Shown here piece after piece: positions 36,055-48,504 of a stretch of 64,000 nt of DNA. The notes beneath the pieces were generated by a model, which worked only from the letters and a program-made list of their open reading frames with translations, was not told the origin of the DNA and ran no database searches. This stretch comes from Eonycteris spelaea (lineage: Eukaryota; Chordata; Mammalia; Chiroptera; Pteropodidae): NCBI GenBank assembly GCA_003508835.1, contig PUFA01000072.1, positions 4,066,501 to 4,130,500 of the forward strand. Reading direction: 5' to 3'. How positions within the stretch are numbered: the stretch's first letter is position 1; each line of letters opens with the position of its first letter. Position numbers and translations under genes: made by a program.

Positions 36055-36165
36055 CTTTAGTGGGAACAGATAACCCACTAAGAATGTTTAAGAGTGTTGA
36101 TTTTCCAGCTCCACTGTGACCAAGTACTGCAGTGATTTGGCCTTCATATATGTCAAATACCAGAT
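36055..36165 (-). CDS. ABCA8: ABCA8-like coding exon 11 (NBD1 Walker A)
   Basis: This 111-base exon encodes (D)[20 protein letters not shown] then [16 protein letters not shown]. Walker [10 protein letters not shown] is complete. The acceptor is TTCCTAG and the donor GTAAGA. It is open. Confidence 0.95.
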
Positions 36166-36912
36166 CTAGGAAGAAAAAGGGAAAATAAGAAGGATGGGAG
36201 AAAGGAAGGAAGGAAAAGGGTGGGGAGTTAGAAAGGAAAACAATTAAAACTACAAATTTATTATGGAGTTAAAAATTTGTCTTTTTATTTCCTCGAATGG
36301 CCATGTTTTATAAATGTGAATATACTGGCTTGTAAAAATAAAAATAAAAAAATAAAATACCCTTTTATAAATTTATATATTGATCATGTTTTGAAATTTT
36401 GAAAATTATTTGTTTTAAAGGCAGGAAACAAATCTTATACTCCTAGATTCATTGACATTGCCTGTTGCATGGAAGGTGGATGTTCATATTTTTTGACTGG
36501 AAGGATAGATTACTAGTTCAGTAAATTGTAGATAAAAATCTTTTGAAGCATATGACTTTTTCACACAAAAGAAAAATATACAATATCTACAATAGCTTTG
36601 GAATTACACAAGAAAAAAAACCAGAATAACCTTAGGCTATCTCAGTATTACACAGTGTATCTTTCAAATATATATATGAATCTAAAACGAACTTAATTTT
36701 TTCTAACATTTGTACAGTAGAAGTAATGCGTCGGAAGGGAAATTTTACCACGTGGCTCAAATAACTTTCATAATAAATTTCAAATCTGAAATACCAGTAC
36801 TAACTGCTTACCAGAAGCAAAAAATAAAAATAAAATAAAAAAATAAAATCAGGAAATCAATATCATTATAACTAAATGTTCCTTTTTGTTGTTGTTGTTG
36901 TTGTTATTTTAC

Positions 36913-36971
36913 CTTTCAAAGCTTCTATTTTATCGGGCTTTCCTTTATATTCTTTTGTAACATTTCTGATT
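36913..36971 (-). CDS. ABCA8: ABCA8-like coding exon 10
   Basis: This 59-base exon encodes (R)IRNVTKEYKGKPDKIEALK, the first strand of NBD1 ahead of Walker A. The acceptor is TTTTCAG and the donor GTAAAA. It is open. A (TTG)n run lies just inside the following intron at about 36,886-36,905. Confidence 0.92.
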
Positions 36972-37140
36972 CTGAAAAAACAAAAAGAAAACAAAAAGAC
37001 TTCAAGATACGATGATTTTCTTCAGTGTGTGATTCTAGGTTTGGTTGACAGGATTGGATGAATCTTCTCTTCAGGGGATAGGGAGATCTGACATTTCACG
37101 TTCAAGCAGTTAGGCTTGTGCGAGAGAATCAGCCAGAACA

Positions 37141-37365
37141 GCAGTCCCCAACCTTTTTGGTACCAGGGACCAGTTCTCCTATGAGAACCTAGTGCCTGAT
37201 GATGTGAGGTGGAGCTGAGGCGGTGATGCCAGCACTGGGGAGCGGCTACAAACACAGACGAAGCTTCATTCGCTCGCCGGCTGCTCACCTTCTGCTGTGT
37301 GGCCCAGTTCCTAATAGGCCATTGACCAGTACCAGTCCACAGCCTGGGGGTTGGGGACCCCTGAT
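37141..37365. mobile_element. hAT-type MITE
   Basis: One end reads CAGTCCCCAACCTTTTTGG and the other, inverted, GGGGTCCCCAACCCCCAGG. The interior (GTGCCTGATGATGTGAGGTG, AGCTTCATTCGCTCGCC) belongs to a widespread internally deleted mammalian hAT MITE. It is more GC- and CpG-rich than its surroundings. Confidence 0.7.
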
Positions 37366-37689
37366 AGAATACGTATTCCCAGCCTTTGCTGCACATGAGC
37401 CTCACCTATAATTTTAAAGTTTTACCAGTGCTCGGAACCCATCACCAGATCTTCTGATTCCAAAGACTGAGATATGGTCTGACATTAGTACAGAGGACAA
37501 GGGTCATCTCTAAATTGCAAAGCCAAGGAAGCCAGACCAAGAGGTGATGCAGGCATTCGATAATGAAAGACTCATTGTGACCTGCTGGCTCAGGCTGGAG
37601 ATATCTTTGGTCACCTTGAGCTAAGTTCTCCAGAGGCTGGTCAATAAGTACAAGGGTAGAGTAAGGGAGAGAGGCAAAGAGCAAAGTGT

Positions 37690-37910
37690 GAGAGCTTGGG
37701 TTTTACGGCCCTACCTGAGCTCAATCCACTTAGGATATTTAGTAGCTCTGTTACCTTTAGCAATGTACTTATTCTAGGTAAATTTCAGCTCTCATCACCT
37801 GAAAATTTGGAGTGCTTCAGTGTTGTGGTGAAGGGTGAGTAAACTACTTTATCTTGCATGCATAGTGCTTGCTTCATGGTAAGTATTCAGTAAGCATAAA
37901 TGATATTGGT
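37690..37910 (+). repeat. MIR SINE fragment
   Basis: GAGCTTGGGTTTTACGG at one end and a 3' part with CTTCATGGTAAGTATTCAGT fit MIR order. Diverged. Confidence 0.55.
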
Positions 37911-38097
37911 TAGATTATGATAATGAAAAGGAATGGAATCAACATATGCTGGGTGCTGTTATAGAGTTAGACTCCTAGACACTTCATTTTATTCTCTCGG
38001 GTAAATATATAATTCATAAGCTGGATCACAGAGGACTGACGTGCTGGTCATTGATGGACGAGTAATATTTGAACAGTCAGGAAATTTGAGGACTTTC

Positions 38098-38099
<2 letters not shown>

Positions 38100-38151
<52 letters not shown>
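38100..38151 (+). repeat. (AT)26 microsatellite
   Basis: About 52 bases of uninterrupted AT in the intron between exons 9 and 10. It creates spurious Tyr-Ile frames on the minus strand. Confidence 0.95.
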
Positions 38152-38155
<4 letters not shown>

Positions 38156-38715
38156 GGAAATGAAAGTTACCAGCACCAAACAAAGTACGTGTTTGGTTGT
38201 CAGAGTGAAGATGCGCAAGGCTCTAAAAGGCACTTCTCCCTCAGTGTCCTTTGTGTCTGTTTCTAGGTCTTTTCTCCTCATCCCCACTTTCGACCTCTTT
38301 CAAAAGGCAATAAGTAGAAAAGAGAAGATTTTTAAATTGAGAGAAAAACATAGGTAGTATAATAAATGAAGCAGGGGCAAAGTGTAAAGAAATGAGTCCA
38401 GACAGAGAAATGAGTGAGGCTGAGGCTCAGGAGGGAGAAGAGAAACCACAGATAAAAGATTGAGAATTTAGGGGAGGGTTTTGTTGAATTAGCTTTGTGG
38501 GTACCATCCAGGTTTGTATTTCATGTAAATGTCAACCGTATAAGACAGCGAGGGGTAAAAGATCTTTTCGTTAAACCTGAAGTGGAAAGGGATGAATGTA
38601 GCATGGGCGAGTTAGTGGGAGCGATGCAGAGGGCACAAAAGAGAACATCGCTTGTGTCAGGTGTAACCACTAGCTTCTGAGCCTTTGGCCTGTTCTCCGT
38701 TTGCATCCTTGCTAC

Positions 38716-38882
38716 CTGATGGCTTCTTTCCCATGGAATTCTGGAGATACTGGTTCGAAGGAGTCATTAGATGAAAGATCAGCATCCGTTTCATCTTCAA
38801 AGGCCCCTGATCAGCCTTACGTCGTCGTGACCAAAATGAGGTCTTCAGGAAAAAGAAGGGTGAATTCGATGTCCGTAGTCAT
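38716..38882 (-). pseudogene. ABCA8: ABCA8-like exon 9, two 1-base frameshifts
   Basis: The exon starts in phase as (N)DYGHRIHPSFS and then stops at TGA. The family text LKSSFWS-like (here KTSFWS), then EDETDADLSSND, then SFEPVSPEFHGKEAIR, occupies shifted frames. The DYGHR codons and the FEPVSPEF codons are offset by 121 bases where a multiple of 3 is required, consistent with two single-base deletions (near 38,860 and 38,811). It encodes the linker from the last helix of the first half to NBD1. Acceptor ATGTAG and donor GTAGCA remain. Confidence 0.87.
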
Positions 38883-39639
38883 CTACATGGCCAGGAGACA
38901 AACACTGGGTCAATCACCATTTAAGGGGGATGGTCACCTTAATGCAGCCTAGCCATGCAAAATTTTTGTCAATAAAATTGAACGTGTGGTTGACACACAC
39001 ACACAACGCACATGTGCTGATATGTGTGGCTTCATGAGTGAAAAGAGATATATCCTAAGGTGTTCTATTATAATAATGACGCTATGATTTTTCAAAAACT
39101 CAGAATTATCTTAAATAAATGTTAAGACTCTTTTCAACCTCTGGAAAGCCAGATATTGCAATAACAGCATGACACACTCTGGGTGTGCTGAATGCTACCT
39201 AGAAGTCCAGGTGTCATTACATTGGCAAAGGAAAAAGAAATTGAGAAGTGACTATACGATATATTAAGCAAGTATTCCAAGAGAAAATAGAACAGGGTTC
39301 GATATAAGTAAGTAACATGCTGTAAGAAAGGGAGAGAATAAGGCAAAAGAATTCATTCAAACTTAACAGTGGAATTTTTTTTAAAGCTATTTCGTATTTA
39401 TGCTTTATCTCATTCCCTAATAATAACTTCCTTCTGAAGCAAATTTACGATCTGCTTTAAGAACATATTATCTATGAACCTCTTTCGGAAACTAATCTCT
39501 ACAACAATTTGCACTTAATTATTACTTCTGTCCCTACGCGTTAGGAGACATTGTGAAATGGGAGAATTATATTTCTCTAACATTCTGTAGCTGGCCTGCA
39601 CTGTAAGACCGAAGAACAAACACAAATGAACAAATGAAA

Positions 39640-39950
39640 TGAAAGAGAAACAGACTCACGGATACAGAGAACAAACCAATAGTTGCCAGAAGGAAGGGGA
39701 GTGCAGGGGTGGGTGAAAATAAGGGAGATAAGAGGAACAAACTTCCAGCTATAAAATAAATAAACCACGGATGCAGCGCACAACACAGGGAAGATAACCA
39801 ATAATATAATAACTGCACGGCGACAGGTGGTTACTAGATGTAAGGGACGATCACATTGCAGGGTCTTTAAATATCAAATCATTAGGTTGTACAACTGAAA
39901 CTAATATATCGTATACCAGTTATACTGAATACAATTTTTTGAAGGATCGA
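39640..39950 (+). mobile_element. L1MA-type 3' untranslated region, 5'-truncated
   Basis: AACAAACCAATAGTTGCCAG, ACAAACTTCCAGCTATAAA and TTGTACAACTGAAACTAATA follow the 3' end of a mid-age L1 common in laurasiatherian mammals. Confidence 0.75.
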
Positions 39951-40534
39951 TGGGTTTTCAAACTTATATATACCTTTTACATGTTCATTCATTCATGCAA
40001 TACATATTTACTGAGCACACTCTATATACCTGGCAAATGGTATATTATTAGACCCATCTCTTCCCCTTGTTAGGACGCCTAGCAAATGAAAAAAGCTTGT
40101 AGCTATAATTGGATACATTCTGCAACAAGATTTACTAACATATGAGTCTGTCAGGTCATTTTATCTGGTTCATTTGTCTTCTCTGTCATTCATATTTCTT
40201 ATCCTTAACAGAATTTTGAACAAAGTCACCTCTTTTGAAATCTAAGCTTAAATGCAGCCATAATGAATGGATGATACAAATAATCCTAACTGCATAATAA
40301 ATGTATTGGCCAAAAACTGTAGGTCCTGAATCTTTTGTTCTGGACCCTTCTAACAGGCGGGATAGTAGTTGTTCTTAGGGGACACTAAAAAAATCAACGT
40401 GATTAAGTCACTGCATTAAGACCTTGCTGTGCATTTTCACTCTTACTCCCCTTCTCCCCTTTCTACAAGTGTTTACTCATTGATGACTTTGTTTTGACCT
40501 ACTCAGTGTGTTTATTTCATTAGTACTTTTCCTA

Positions 40535-41285
40535 ATTTTTCCAGCTTCATTGAGGTATGATTGACAAATAAAAAATTGTGTCTATTTAAGGTGTACGATG
40601 TGCTGTTTTGTGAAATAATTACCAGCATCAAGGTGTTTAAAACATATCCATTGCTTCACATAATTTCTATTTCTCTGTGGGGTGTGTGTGTGGGGGGGGG
40701 GAGGGTGAGAACACTTGAGATCTATCTTAGCAAATTTTAAGCATACAATGGATCATTATCAAGTGTAGTCACCCTGCTGTACATTAGTCACCCAGAACTT
40801 ATTCATCTTATAAATGACAGCTTGTAACTCTTGACCAACACCTCCCATTCCCCCCACCCCATCCCCACCCTCTGCAGGCCCTGGTAATCATCATTCTAGT
40901 CTCTGCTACTGTGAGTTTGACTTTTTCAGATTCCACATGTAAGTGAGATCATGTCACATTTGTCTTTTTGTGTCTGGCTTATTTCACTTAGCGTAACATC
41001 CTCTATGTTCATCTGTGTTGTTGCAAATGACAGAATTTCTTTTTTTAAGGCCAAGTAATATTCCATTGTGTGTGTGTGTGTATACACATGTACACACACA
41101 CACATACACACATACCACATTTTATTTATCTATTCACCTATTGATGGACACTTAGGTAATTTCCATATCTTGGCTACTGTGAACAATGCTGCAATAAACA
41201 TGGGGGTACAGGTATTTCTTTGAGGTTGTGATTTCGTTACCTTTGGATATGCATCTAGCAGTGGGATTGCTGGGTTATATGGTAT
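40535..41285 (-). mobile_element. L1 3' end, minus orientation
   Basis: The plus strand carries CCAGCTTCATTGAGGTATGA, CACCCAGAACTTATTCATC, TTCCACATGTAAGTGAGATC, AAGTAATATTCCATTGTGTG and AGCAGTGGGATTGCTGGG. This is the reverse complement of a mid-age L1 3' region, better preserved than the other L1 pieces here. Confidence 0.8.
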
Positions 41286-42050
41286 AATAAAGGCCCGCGG
41301 CACTCTCTTTTGAATAGGAAATGCAGAAGTGAAAGACACAGACCTTGCCCTCAATTACAAAAGGAGAGAGAAATAAATGAGCCAGCATTTTGGCCTTAAG
41401 TATTTACTGAGTCCATAGCATGCACCAGACACCAAGCTGGTTGCTTGGGGTACATCTGTGAACAAAACAGACCCTTGCTTTTGTGGAAGTCATATTCTTT
41501 TAAGTTACAAGGTAATAAAAATCAAAATTGATGGCTTATTGATTTTCCTGTTTTGAAACTACAGGAAGATTTTTAAAAACATAGATGCCCTGATCCCACC
41601 ACTGATTAAATGAATCAGAATTTCTTGGAGTTGAGCTGGGCTTGATATTTCTTTAAAGCTGTCCAGGTGGTTCTGATGTTAGCAAGGGCTCAGAACCACT
41701 GAGCTAAATAGTTAGGCAAAGCAGCTATAAGTTTCCATGCCTGGTAAGTACCAAGCCTGACCCACTTAGGAACTAGCTTGCTAAGCATCTCTTAAAAAGA
41801 AACAAGCCAGACATTTAGAGTAGAGTGACGTTCAACCAAAGGCTAGGGATTCTATAAACAAAATTCAGGCTTTAGTTCTGACCAAATAGCACAAAATAAA
41901 GAACAAATTTGGTCAGAGGCAACGACCCGTTCATTTCCTTCCAGTTGATGCACAAAGTAGCTCTTAACATATAAACACACATGTGTTAGGAGATTAGTTT
42001 TAGGAAATAAAATTATTAAGATGATTGATTTTAATCAAATCACTACTCAC

Positions 42051-42198
42051 TTGGCAAAATTTTTTCAAAATAAATCATCAATGCCAGATAGAGGAAAATA
42101 TCAAAAGCCAACATAAAATTCGTTGCTATTATTTCACTTGAGTTGTTCGATGAATTGGGAAACGCATTAGAATTCAAATCATAGTCCACATGTAAAAG
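42051..42198 (-). CDS. ABCA8: ABCA8-like coding exon 8
   Basis: This 148-base exon encodes [20 protein letters not shown] then [20 protein letters not shown] and MIYFEKILP: the last helix of the first membrane half. The acceptor is TTTTCAG and the donor GTGAGT. It is open. Confidence 0.93.
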
Positions 42199-43136
42199 CT
42201 GAAAATTAAAAAAGTAATTAATTAGAGGAAGTTAGGTTTAAGATAAATTTTAAACAGTGAGGCTTAGCATGAAAATAAAATATCTAGCTACCTTTTGCCT
42301 CATACCAGGAATACAAAGTTTAGAGAGACTGCCTACTCACAATGCATGAGCATATGACCAACTAGAATGCGATTTAGTAATTGCTATGATTAAAAATATG
42401 TTCCAAATGAAATTGGGGCAATAGGAGGAGACAGGAAGTACGTGAAAAAATGACATTTGACCTCAGTGTTAGATACATTTTTACCAAACGGAACACAGGC
42501 AAAAGGTGTGTTCCTTGAAAATGGCTGCCTCAGAGAGAATTTACGCTCTTGGAAAAATCACTGGTGCGTGTGAGGAGAACCAGTGGCAAAAGTAGGCTGG
42601 TCCATAATGTGCAAGTTAACGAGCACTAAACAATGGGTATGTAGTGATCAGCATTACCACGTAATTGGAGGGATGGCAAAGTGAGTTCGAGGTGAAAATC
42701 ACGACATTTCATGAACAGAAATGTAATTTACTAATGAACCGAGCTGTTTTCAAGGTGTTTTTGATTTTTTTCTTTTACTTCATGGTTTTTATAATTATGT
42801 GTGCTGTTCAATTACTAAGCCAAAATATGAACTGGAATAGTTATTTAGAATTAGGTTTGTAATGTCAAGTCCATTTTTAATTAGCCAAAGAAAACCCTTT
42901 GTCTCTAAAGAATTACATATCGACTTTCCATTTTTTTTTTTCACTCACCGCATGGCTTATTTTGCTGAGCTAAATACTTCCAAAGCTTTTAAAGGTTCAT
43001 CTCTGAATCTCACAATAGTCTTCACTGGGGTTTTAAACCTTGCAATGCTGAGCATAGAAATGACTACAGACAGTTAAATTCCAGAGTGCAAAAATGTTTA
43101 AGAAATGTCATTAATAAACATCAGCTTGCTACTGAC

Positions 43137-43322
43137 CTGGGCCATTCCGAGCATGAAGGCGAAGGGGCTAAGGAAACTTAAAGTCCACTCCAAGGGTGCA
43201 GGAAGATGTCTGTACAATGCCGTGAAGCCCAGACTCCCCCAAAAGACGGTGAGAAGGAACACGACCAGGCCAGTGAGGAAAGACTTCTTTATCAAGACGC
43301 TCATTAGAAAAGCCAAAGCTAT
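43137..43322 (-). CDS. ABCA8: ABCA8-like coding exon 7
   Basis: This 186-base exon encodes [20 protein letters not shown] then [20 protein letters not shown] and [20 protein letters not shown], then AQ. It contains two membrane helices of the first half. The acceptor is ATCTTAG and the donor GTCAGT. It is open with phase 0 at both ends. Confidence 0.94.
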
Positions 43323-43584
43323 CTAAGATGAGAGAAGATCCAGTTGGTTACATACATCATTATTATTAATTACATTATTATTCTGTGTATAAATACAAAA
43401 TGACGTTTTGCAAATTGTACTACAAATTGGTATTGCGAGGCATGGCAGATCAAATGGTACCATTCTACAGACTCGTGCGAACAGAGCCGCGGAGAGGGAT
43501 ATGTCACACAGTAACCTATTTGGAAACCAGCACGCAAACCCTAGGGTAAGAGTTAGACAGAAAATATTTAATTCCCCAACTTAC

Positions 43585-43726
43585 CAAAGACAATCCGTAG
43601 AGGAGAAAGAGGATGAAAACCACCATGAAGCCAGTCAGAACAACAAACTGGACAGATTTTACAATAAGTGCCAAGAAAAAGGCTGTAATGAAGATGAAAC
43701 CAGCATAGAGCAAACCCCAAGAGAGC
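43585..43726 (-). CDS. ABCA8: ABCA8-like coding exon 6
   Basis: This 142-base exon encodes (W)[20 protein letters not shown] then [20 protein letters not shown] and LLYGLSL: two further helices. The acceptor is ATATTAG and the donor GTAAGT. It is open. Confidence 0.94.
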
Positions 43727-43808
43727 CTAATATGGAAAAAAAATGTTATTTTAGTATTTCACATTCAATTGGAATGAACCTACAGTGGATTCTAACATCG
43801 TTCTTCTT

Positions 43809-43839
43809 TTATTCATTCATTCATTCATTCATTCATTCA
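43809..43839 (+). repeat. (ATTC)n simple repeat
   Basis: About seven ATTC units in intron 5, leading into text that resembles an inverted L2 3' end (GAGATATGTATTGAGTG). Confidence 0.85.
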
Positions 43840-44647
43840 GGAGATATGTATTGAGTGTTTAGGATATATAAACACTAGGTAAATGTTCTGGAAATAATTC
43901 TAAGAAATTAAGAATATTCTTTTTCCTAAAATTAATTCCAGAAATATATATACACACACATAGATATGCACACACACATGCATGTATTATGAAAAAAGGA
44001 AAAATAGGCTTCCAGTCTGATAGTTTTTGGTTCTACATTTTCTCTGCTCCATTCCTACTTGGGGATCTCTGATATACTCTGTAACCCCTTTAAGCTCTTT
44101 GTTCTGGACATTTGGAATAAATACCACAGTGAAGGTTCAGAGGCCAGCCATGTCTTTGTAGGACCTTGTCTCAGTACTTGGTGACCCCTCAGTGACTCTC
44201 AGACCCTTTCTCCTCTCTGGGAGTGAGGAGATTCACACATTTCCTTGGATAGAAATAATTCTTCCTTGTGTGTAATTCTCACTTCTTTCTTTTTCCAAAA
44301 AAAACCTGTTTTGTCTTTCTTTGGATGTGTACACCAAATAGTCTACATCTTGACCTACAATGTCATTTATTTTCTGTTAAGATAGGACAGTCACCAGTAC
44401 ACTCAGCGTCCATCTCTCATTACTCCTGCTTTGCAGTCGCCCAGCAGACCCAAACCTGATAACTGTTCTTCCATCGGAGAAATAATACGCTAAGCTCTGC
44501 AAGCCTTAGCCTGGCAAGCATTACACCAACCTCAACTTAGTCTATTCATGGGGAAAAGTTAGAAAATCATTAGGTTTGAATCATGACGCTTTGAAGAAGC
44601 CCACTTTTCCTGAATTCTTGCATTGAGTTATCCTTCATTTCACTCAC

Positions 44648-44874
44648 CAGAACGCTGAATTCTGAAGGCCCATCATGTCATCAAGCCCTTCATCCTTTTC
44701 CTCTCTCTTGTAAACATTAATAGATGCATAGTAAGTGAATGGGGAAAAGGAAATAATGCAGAAGAAAATGAAGAAATCAGTAATTAACCCTTCTTGACTA
44801 ATGAAGGGATGTATCTTCATATTTTTTCCAGTAACTGACATTAGTTCCTCCATCACTGAGTGATTTGTTGTGAT
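44648..44874 (-). CDS. ABCA8: ABCA8-like coding exon 5
   Basis: This 227-base exon encodes [20 protein letters not shown] then [40 protein letters not shown] and [16 protein letters not shown]: the end of extracellular domain 1 and the second helix. Its 76 codons match the family exon length. The acceptor is CTTCAG and the donor GTGAGT. It is open. Confidence 0.95.
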
Positions 44875-45544
44875 CTGAAGAAACATATTAATACATACAT
44901 TTTTATCTTATTGGATGGCAGGCTCTGTTTTCTTTGTCATCTCTTTGTCCATGAACACACCATGGGCCTGTCTGGATCTGATGCTAACCTAACTCTTCAC
45001 GTCTGTGTTCTGCCACGGGCCCACGCGGAGCCTCCACTCCAGGTGTTCTGAGCTACACACAGTTCTGAAAATTTTCAGTGTGTTTTATCACCTCCGTGCC
45101 TAACATCGCCTGGCGATTCACTTCAAAATGTCTTCATAACCACATATATTCGGCAAAACCCTCACCTCAAGCTGCAGTTTTAAACATCATTTCAATGAGG
45201 AATCCTTCCATGGCATTCTAAGCTGATAAGCTTTTGTTCATTCCATCAATAATGACTTTATTAAATACCTCTGCAATCTCTAGTGACTTCTCTTCTCATA
45301 ATTTTCTATTACATGCCTGGCTTCCTGACCAGGTTCTCTCTCCTGGAGGAGAAAATTTCTCCTCTATTTATGTCTACATTCCCTGTGGCACATTGAAACT
45401 TAAGTAAAATTTGTTGTAAAGAGACCAGTGAGCAAACGAAAGAACGACACTATCTATTTATATTTTCTTTGACAAAACTTTCAATGCCTCCTTCATCATT
45501 AATCTGCGTTGCCCATTGGTTCGCATTGGACATTTTGTACTCAC

Positions 45545-45651
45545 TTCTATAATAGCAGCATTGATGGCAGCTTGAAGAGCCACAAAACCTTTCTTCCAGA
45601 ATTCTGTAACACCGCAGTAAACATCATTTTCATTTATTTTATAACAGTGAG
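45545..45651 (-). CDS. ABCA8: ABCA8-like coding exon 4
   Basis: This 107-base exon encodes (A)[20 protein letters not shown] then [15 protein letters not shown] in extracellular domain 1, with paired cysteines. [15 protein letters not shown] is near invariant in ABCA8/9. The acceptor is TTAAAG and the donor GTGAGT. It is open. Confidence 0.93.
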
Positions 45652-48339
45652 CTTTAAGGGAGGAAAAAAAAACATCGTAACTATCATTATGGAGTATTTC
45701 AGTCCTGATTATAGGTAACAGTGGATGTTAGAATGGCCCCAAATTCCAACTGTTTTCATTTTGACTCAGAGCCTGTGAAAACATAAATTATAGTAATAAT
45801 TTTCAAAGTGGAGTGGGTAGAGCACTCTTGGGAATGTGCTGCATAAAATTATAATACACACATTTCGCTTTCTCACATTATCGCCTGTGCCTCTTTGCCC
45901 ATTAAGAATTTTGTTGAGCTTTTCTCTGATTTTGTATTGTGAAAACAGTATCTTTTCTGCAGTTTTCAAATTTAGCAGTGTCTAATATGGGTTGAGAAAC
46001 AGTACGCTGAAGCTTTGTCTAACATTGTACATAATGCAGACTTAACGAGCGAATGTAAGTTGATGAGATAATTTAGTATGTTCAAGTCACATCAATCAGA
46101 ACATCTCTTGAAGAAAAAAATATACTTATAAAAAGAGACCTACCAATCTATTGAGTATGAAACTGCATTAGAGAGATATTACTTAATATGACAAGTTAAA
46201 ATTGAGTATAGGAATTAAATGCATGTTCCATTAAAATTTTAAATATTTTAAACATCATTTTGAAATACTTTAGACATACAAATGATGTAATAAACATATA
46301 TAAGCATATGATCAAATTATAAAAATAAATACACCATTCCAAACACAGCTGAAATCCCCGGTATACTGTTTGTGGATCTTATGTTTCCCCTAGTCCAAGT
46401 TTATATACAAGACTTTAAATTTTTACTACATATCCCGAAACTACATATATAATTTTAAAAAATATTAAGGTTTGTTTAAATGTGATAGCTCATCATGTTC
46501 ACAATTCTGTGCTTTGCTTCTTTTGTTCTGTATTATGATTCTGAAAATTCTATAAATGGCTCTTTTTTCTTCTTCTTATGATTCTGCAGAATCACTTTAC
46601 AGGATTGTGATTCAATATATTTATTTATTCTCCTGCTGTGATGGCAATTTTGGGTAGTTTTCTTTTCTTTTCTTTTTTTTACTCTTACAACAAAAAAAGC
46701 TGCTGTTATGAAAATTCTTACCTATGTTTTTATGTGAATACGTGTATTAAGTTAGGATAGTCTACTATATGCTGTAGTAACACACAAGCCCCAGATCTCA
46801 ATGGCTTTCAATGACAGTAAAGTCCATTTCTCAGTTCAGGTTACAAGTTCCACATAGACCTTTGGAAGTAGGAGTGGAGGGTCCTCTATCCACATTAACT
46901 TAGGGTCCCAAAATGATGGCATTTCCTCCACCTGGTAGCTGTACTACCTGTTGGGCATGACTACCTAGTTTGCAGAAGTAGGTAAGAAAAGTTGTAGAGA
47001 ACTCACATCTGCTTTTCAAAGTCTTGGGTCTAGGTATCTGATTATAGCTACCACTTAATGACTCTATACCCTCAGGAAGGAGAAGAAAATAAGCTGCAAG
47101 TGTTTAACACAGGCCTGAGACTTTCACCAATAAGATTCCCATGATACTGAGTTACAGGTTGCATACATTTTCACTTTAAAAATAAAATTTCTCAAGTTTT
47201 GTAAAATTTAAAACAGTTCGTGATGTCAACTTCTCTTTGCTCATCAATGTTTTGTACTGTCTATTCACTGTCTGGTAAATGTGATATCACATGATTTCAA
47301 AATGCATTTCCCTGATTGCTAATGCAGGTAAGCATCTCTCCATGTGTTTATTTTTGATTTGTGTTCCTCCTTTTATGAAATTCCTATTGATTTCTCTTTA
47401 TGACTCTCCTATTTCTCTGCCCTTCTCTTATGTATTTGAAGTAAATCTTCATGTGATCTGGAGATTAACTTTTTGCTAGTTTTGTTATTAATATATCATC
47501 AAAATTTTACCTTTATTTTTCACTATCTCTATGATGCCTTTTGATAAAAAAAATTCCTTAATTTTGATCTACTTGAATTTGCCAATCTTTTCTTTTACAG
47601 TTTACATATTTTATGTTTTGTTTAATAAATTTTCTTCTATTCTACAGTTATAAAGATATTCTATATTGACTTCTAAAAGGTTTATAGGCTTGTTGTTCTC
47701 ATTTCATTTTTTACTTGGATTGGTTGTTTCATGTGAGATAATTTAATTTTCCCAACATTGATCTGCATGTCTTCTCTGTCATATGTTAGTTTCCATGTTT
47801 GTGTAAGTTTCCCAAGGTTCTCTCTTATGCTTCATTGATTGGTCTGTCACTATGGCAACAGTGTACTGTCTTAATTACTTACAACTTCATTCTTTTCAAA
47901 AAACTTCTTAGCTATTCTGTGTCTCTTTTAAAGGCATATTTTAAAGTGAATGTGTCAATTTATATGAAAAGATCTATTATGATTTTGACTGGAAGTAAAA
48001 TAGGCTCCTAAAGAAATCTGGGCAAATTCACATCTGCAGTAGGCAGAATTCTAAAAATGGCTTCTGCTGACTCTTACCCTTGCATCACCTCTCCTTTGTG
48101 CATGTACAAATGCATATGTATATACACATATGTATACATGTAAATATAAGTATATATGCATATGCGTGTGTGTTAATATATCGAAGTCAATGCACACTTT
48201 TAAAATGTGTTGACTGGCCTGTTGACATTACCATCACAGATAAGGATTTAAAAATTTGCCGCACTAACATTTATTCCCATACTTGGCTCATGACAACATT
48301 GATATAGAAAGTAGTGGAATTATATAGCTGGAAAGCTAC
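45652..48339 (-). other. Intron 3; mostly old L1, no gene
   Basis: About 46,240-48,000 reads as a heavily decayed L1 3' region in minus orientation, with blocks near GATTCTGCAGAATCAC and AAAAGCTGCTGTTATG. A TATA/CATA-rich stretch lies at about 48,100-48,180. I saw no exon in it. Confidence 0.5.
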
Positions 48340-48504
48340 CTGTATGGTCCCTGTGTTCCTTCATTGTTGGAATTCTGCGTCCCAGCGAGAATTTCAGATG
48401 ATAAGAGAATGTATTAGTGAAGATGACTCTTACTATTTCTCCAGGATAACTTGTCGTTAATTCTTTAATACTTTCTTCATCAGACAGTCCCATGACTTCT
48501 CTGT
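48340..48504 (-). CDS. ABCA8: ABCA8-like coding exon 3
   Basis: This 165-base exon encodes (D)[20 protein letters not shown] then [20 protein letters not shown] and [14 protein letters not shown] in extracellular domain 1. The acceptor is GATGGCAG and the donor GTAGCT. It is open. Confidence 0.93.

Larger units (their letters stand above)
38883..42050 (-). other. Intron 8; L1, L2 and MER5-like repeats, no gene
   Basis: Besides the two L1 pieces listed separately, about 39,985-40,080 and 41,395-41,530 look like inverted L2 3' ends (TTTACTGAGTCCATAGC, GTGAACAAAACAGACCC). About 41,570-41,702 resembles a MER5-type hAT fragment, with TCCAGGTGGTTCTGATG and GCTCAGAACCACTG. CA/GT tracts lie at about 41,069-41,115. 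Confidence 0.6.

Noticed and set aside
37989..38287. Minus-strand frames with Tyr-Ile repeats
   Set aside because: They are products of the (AT)n microsatellite.
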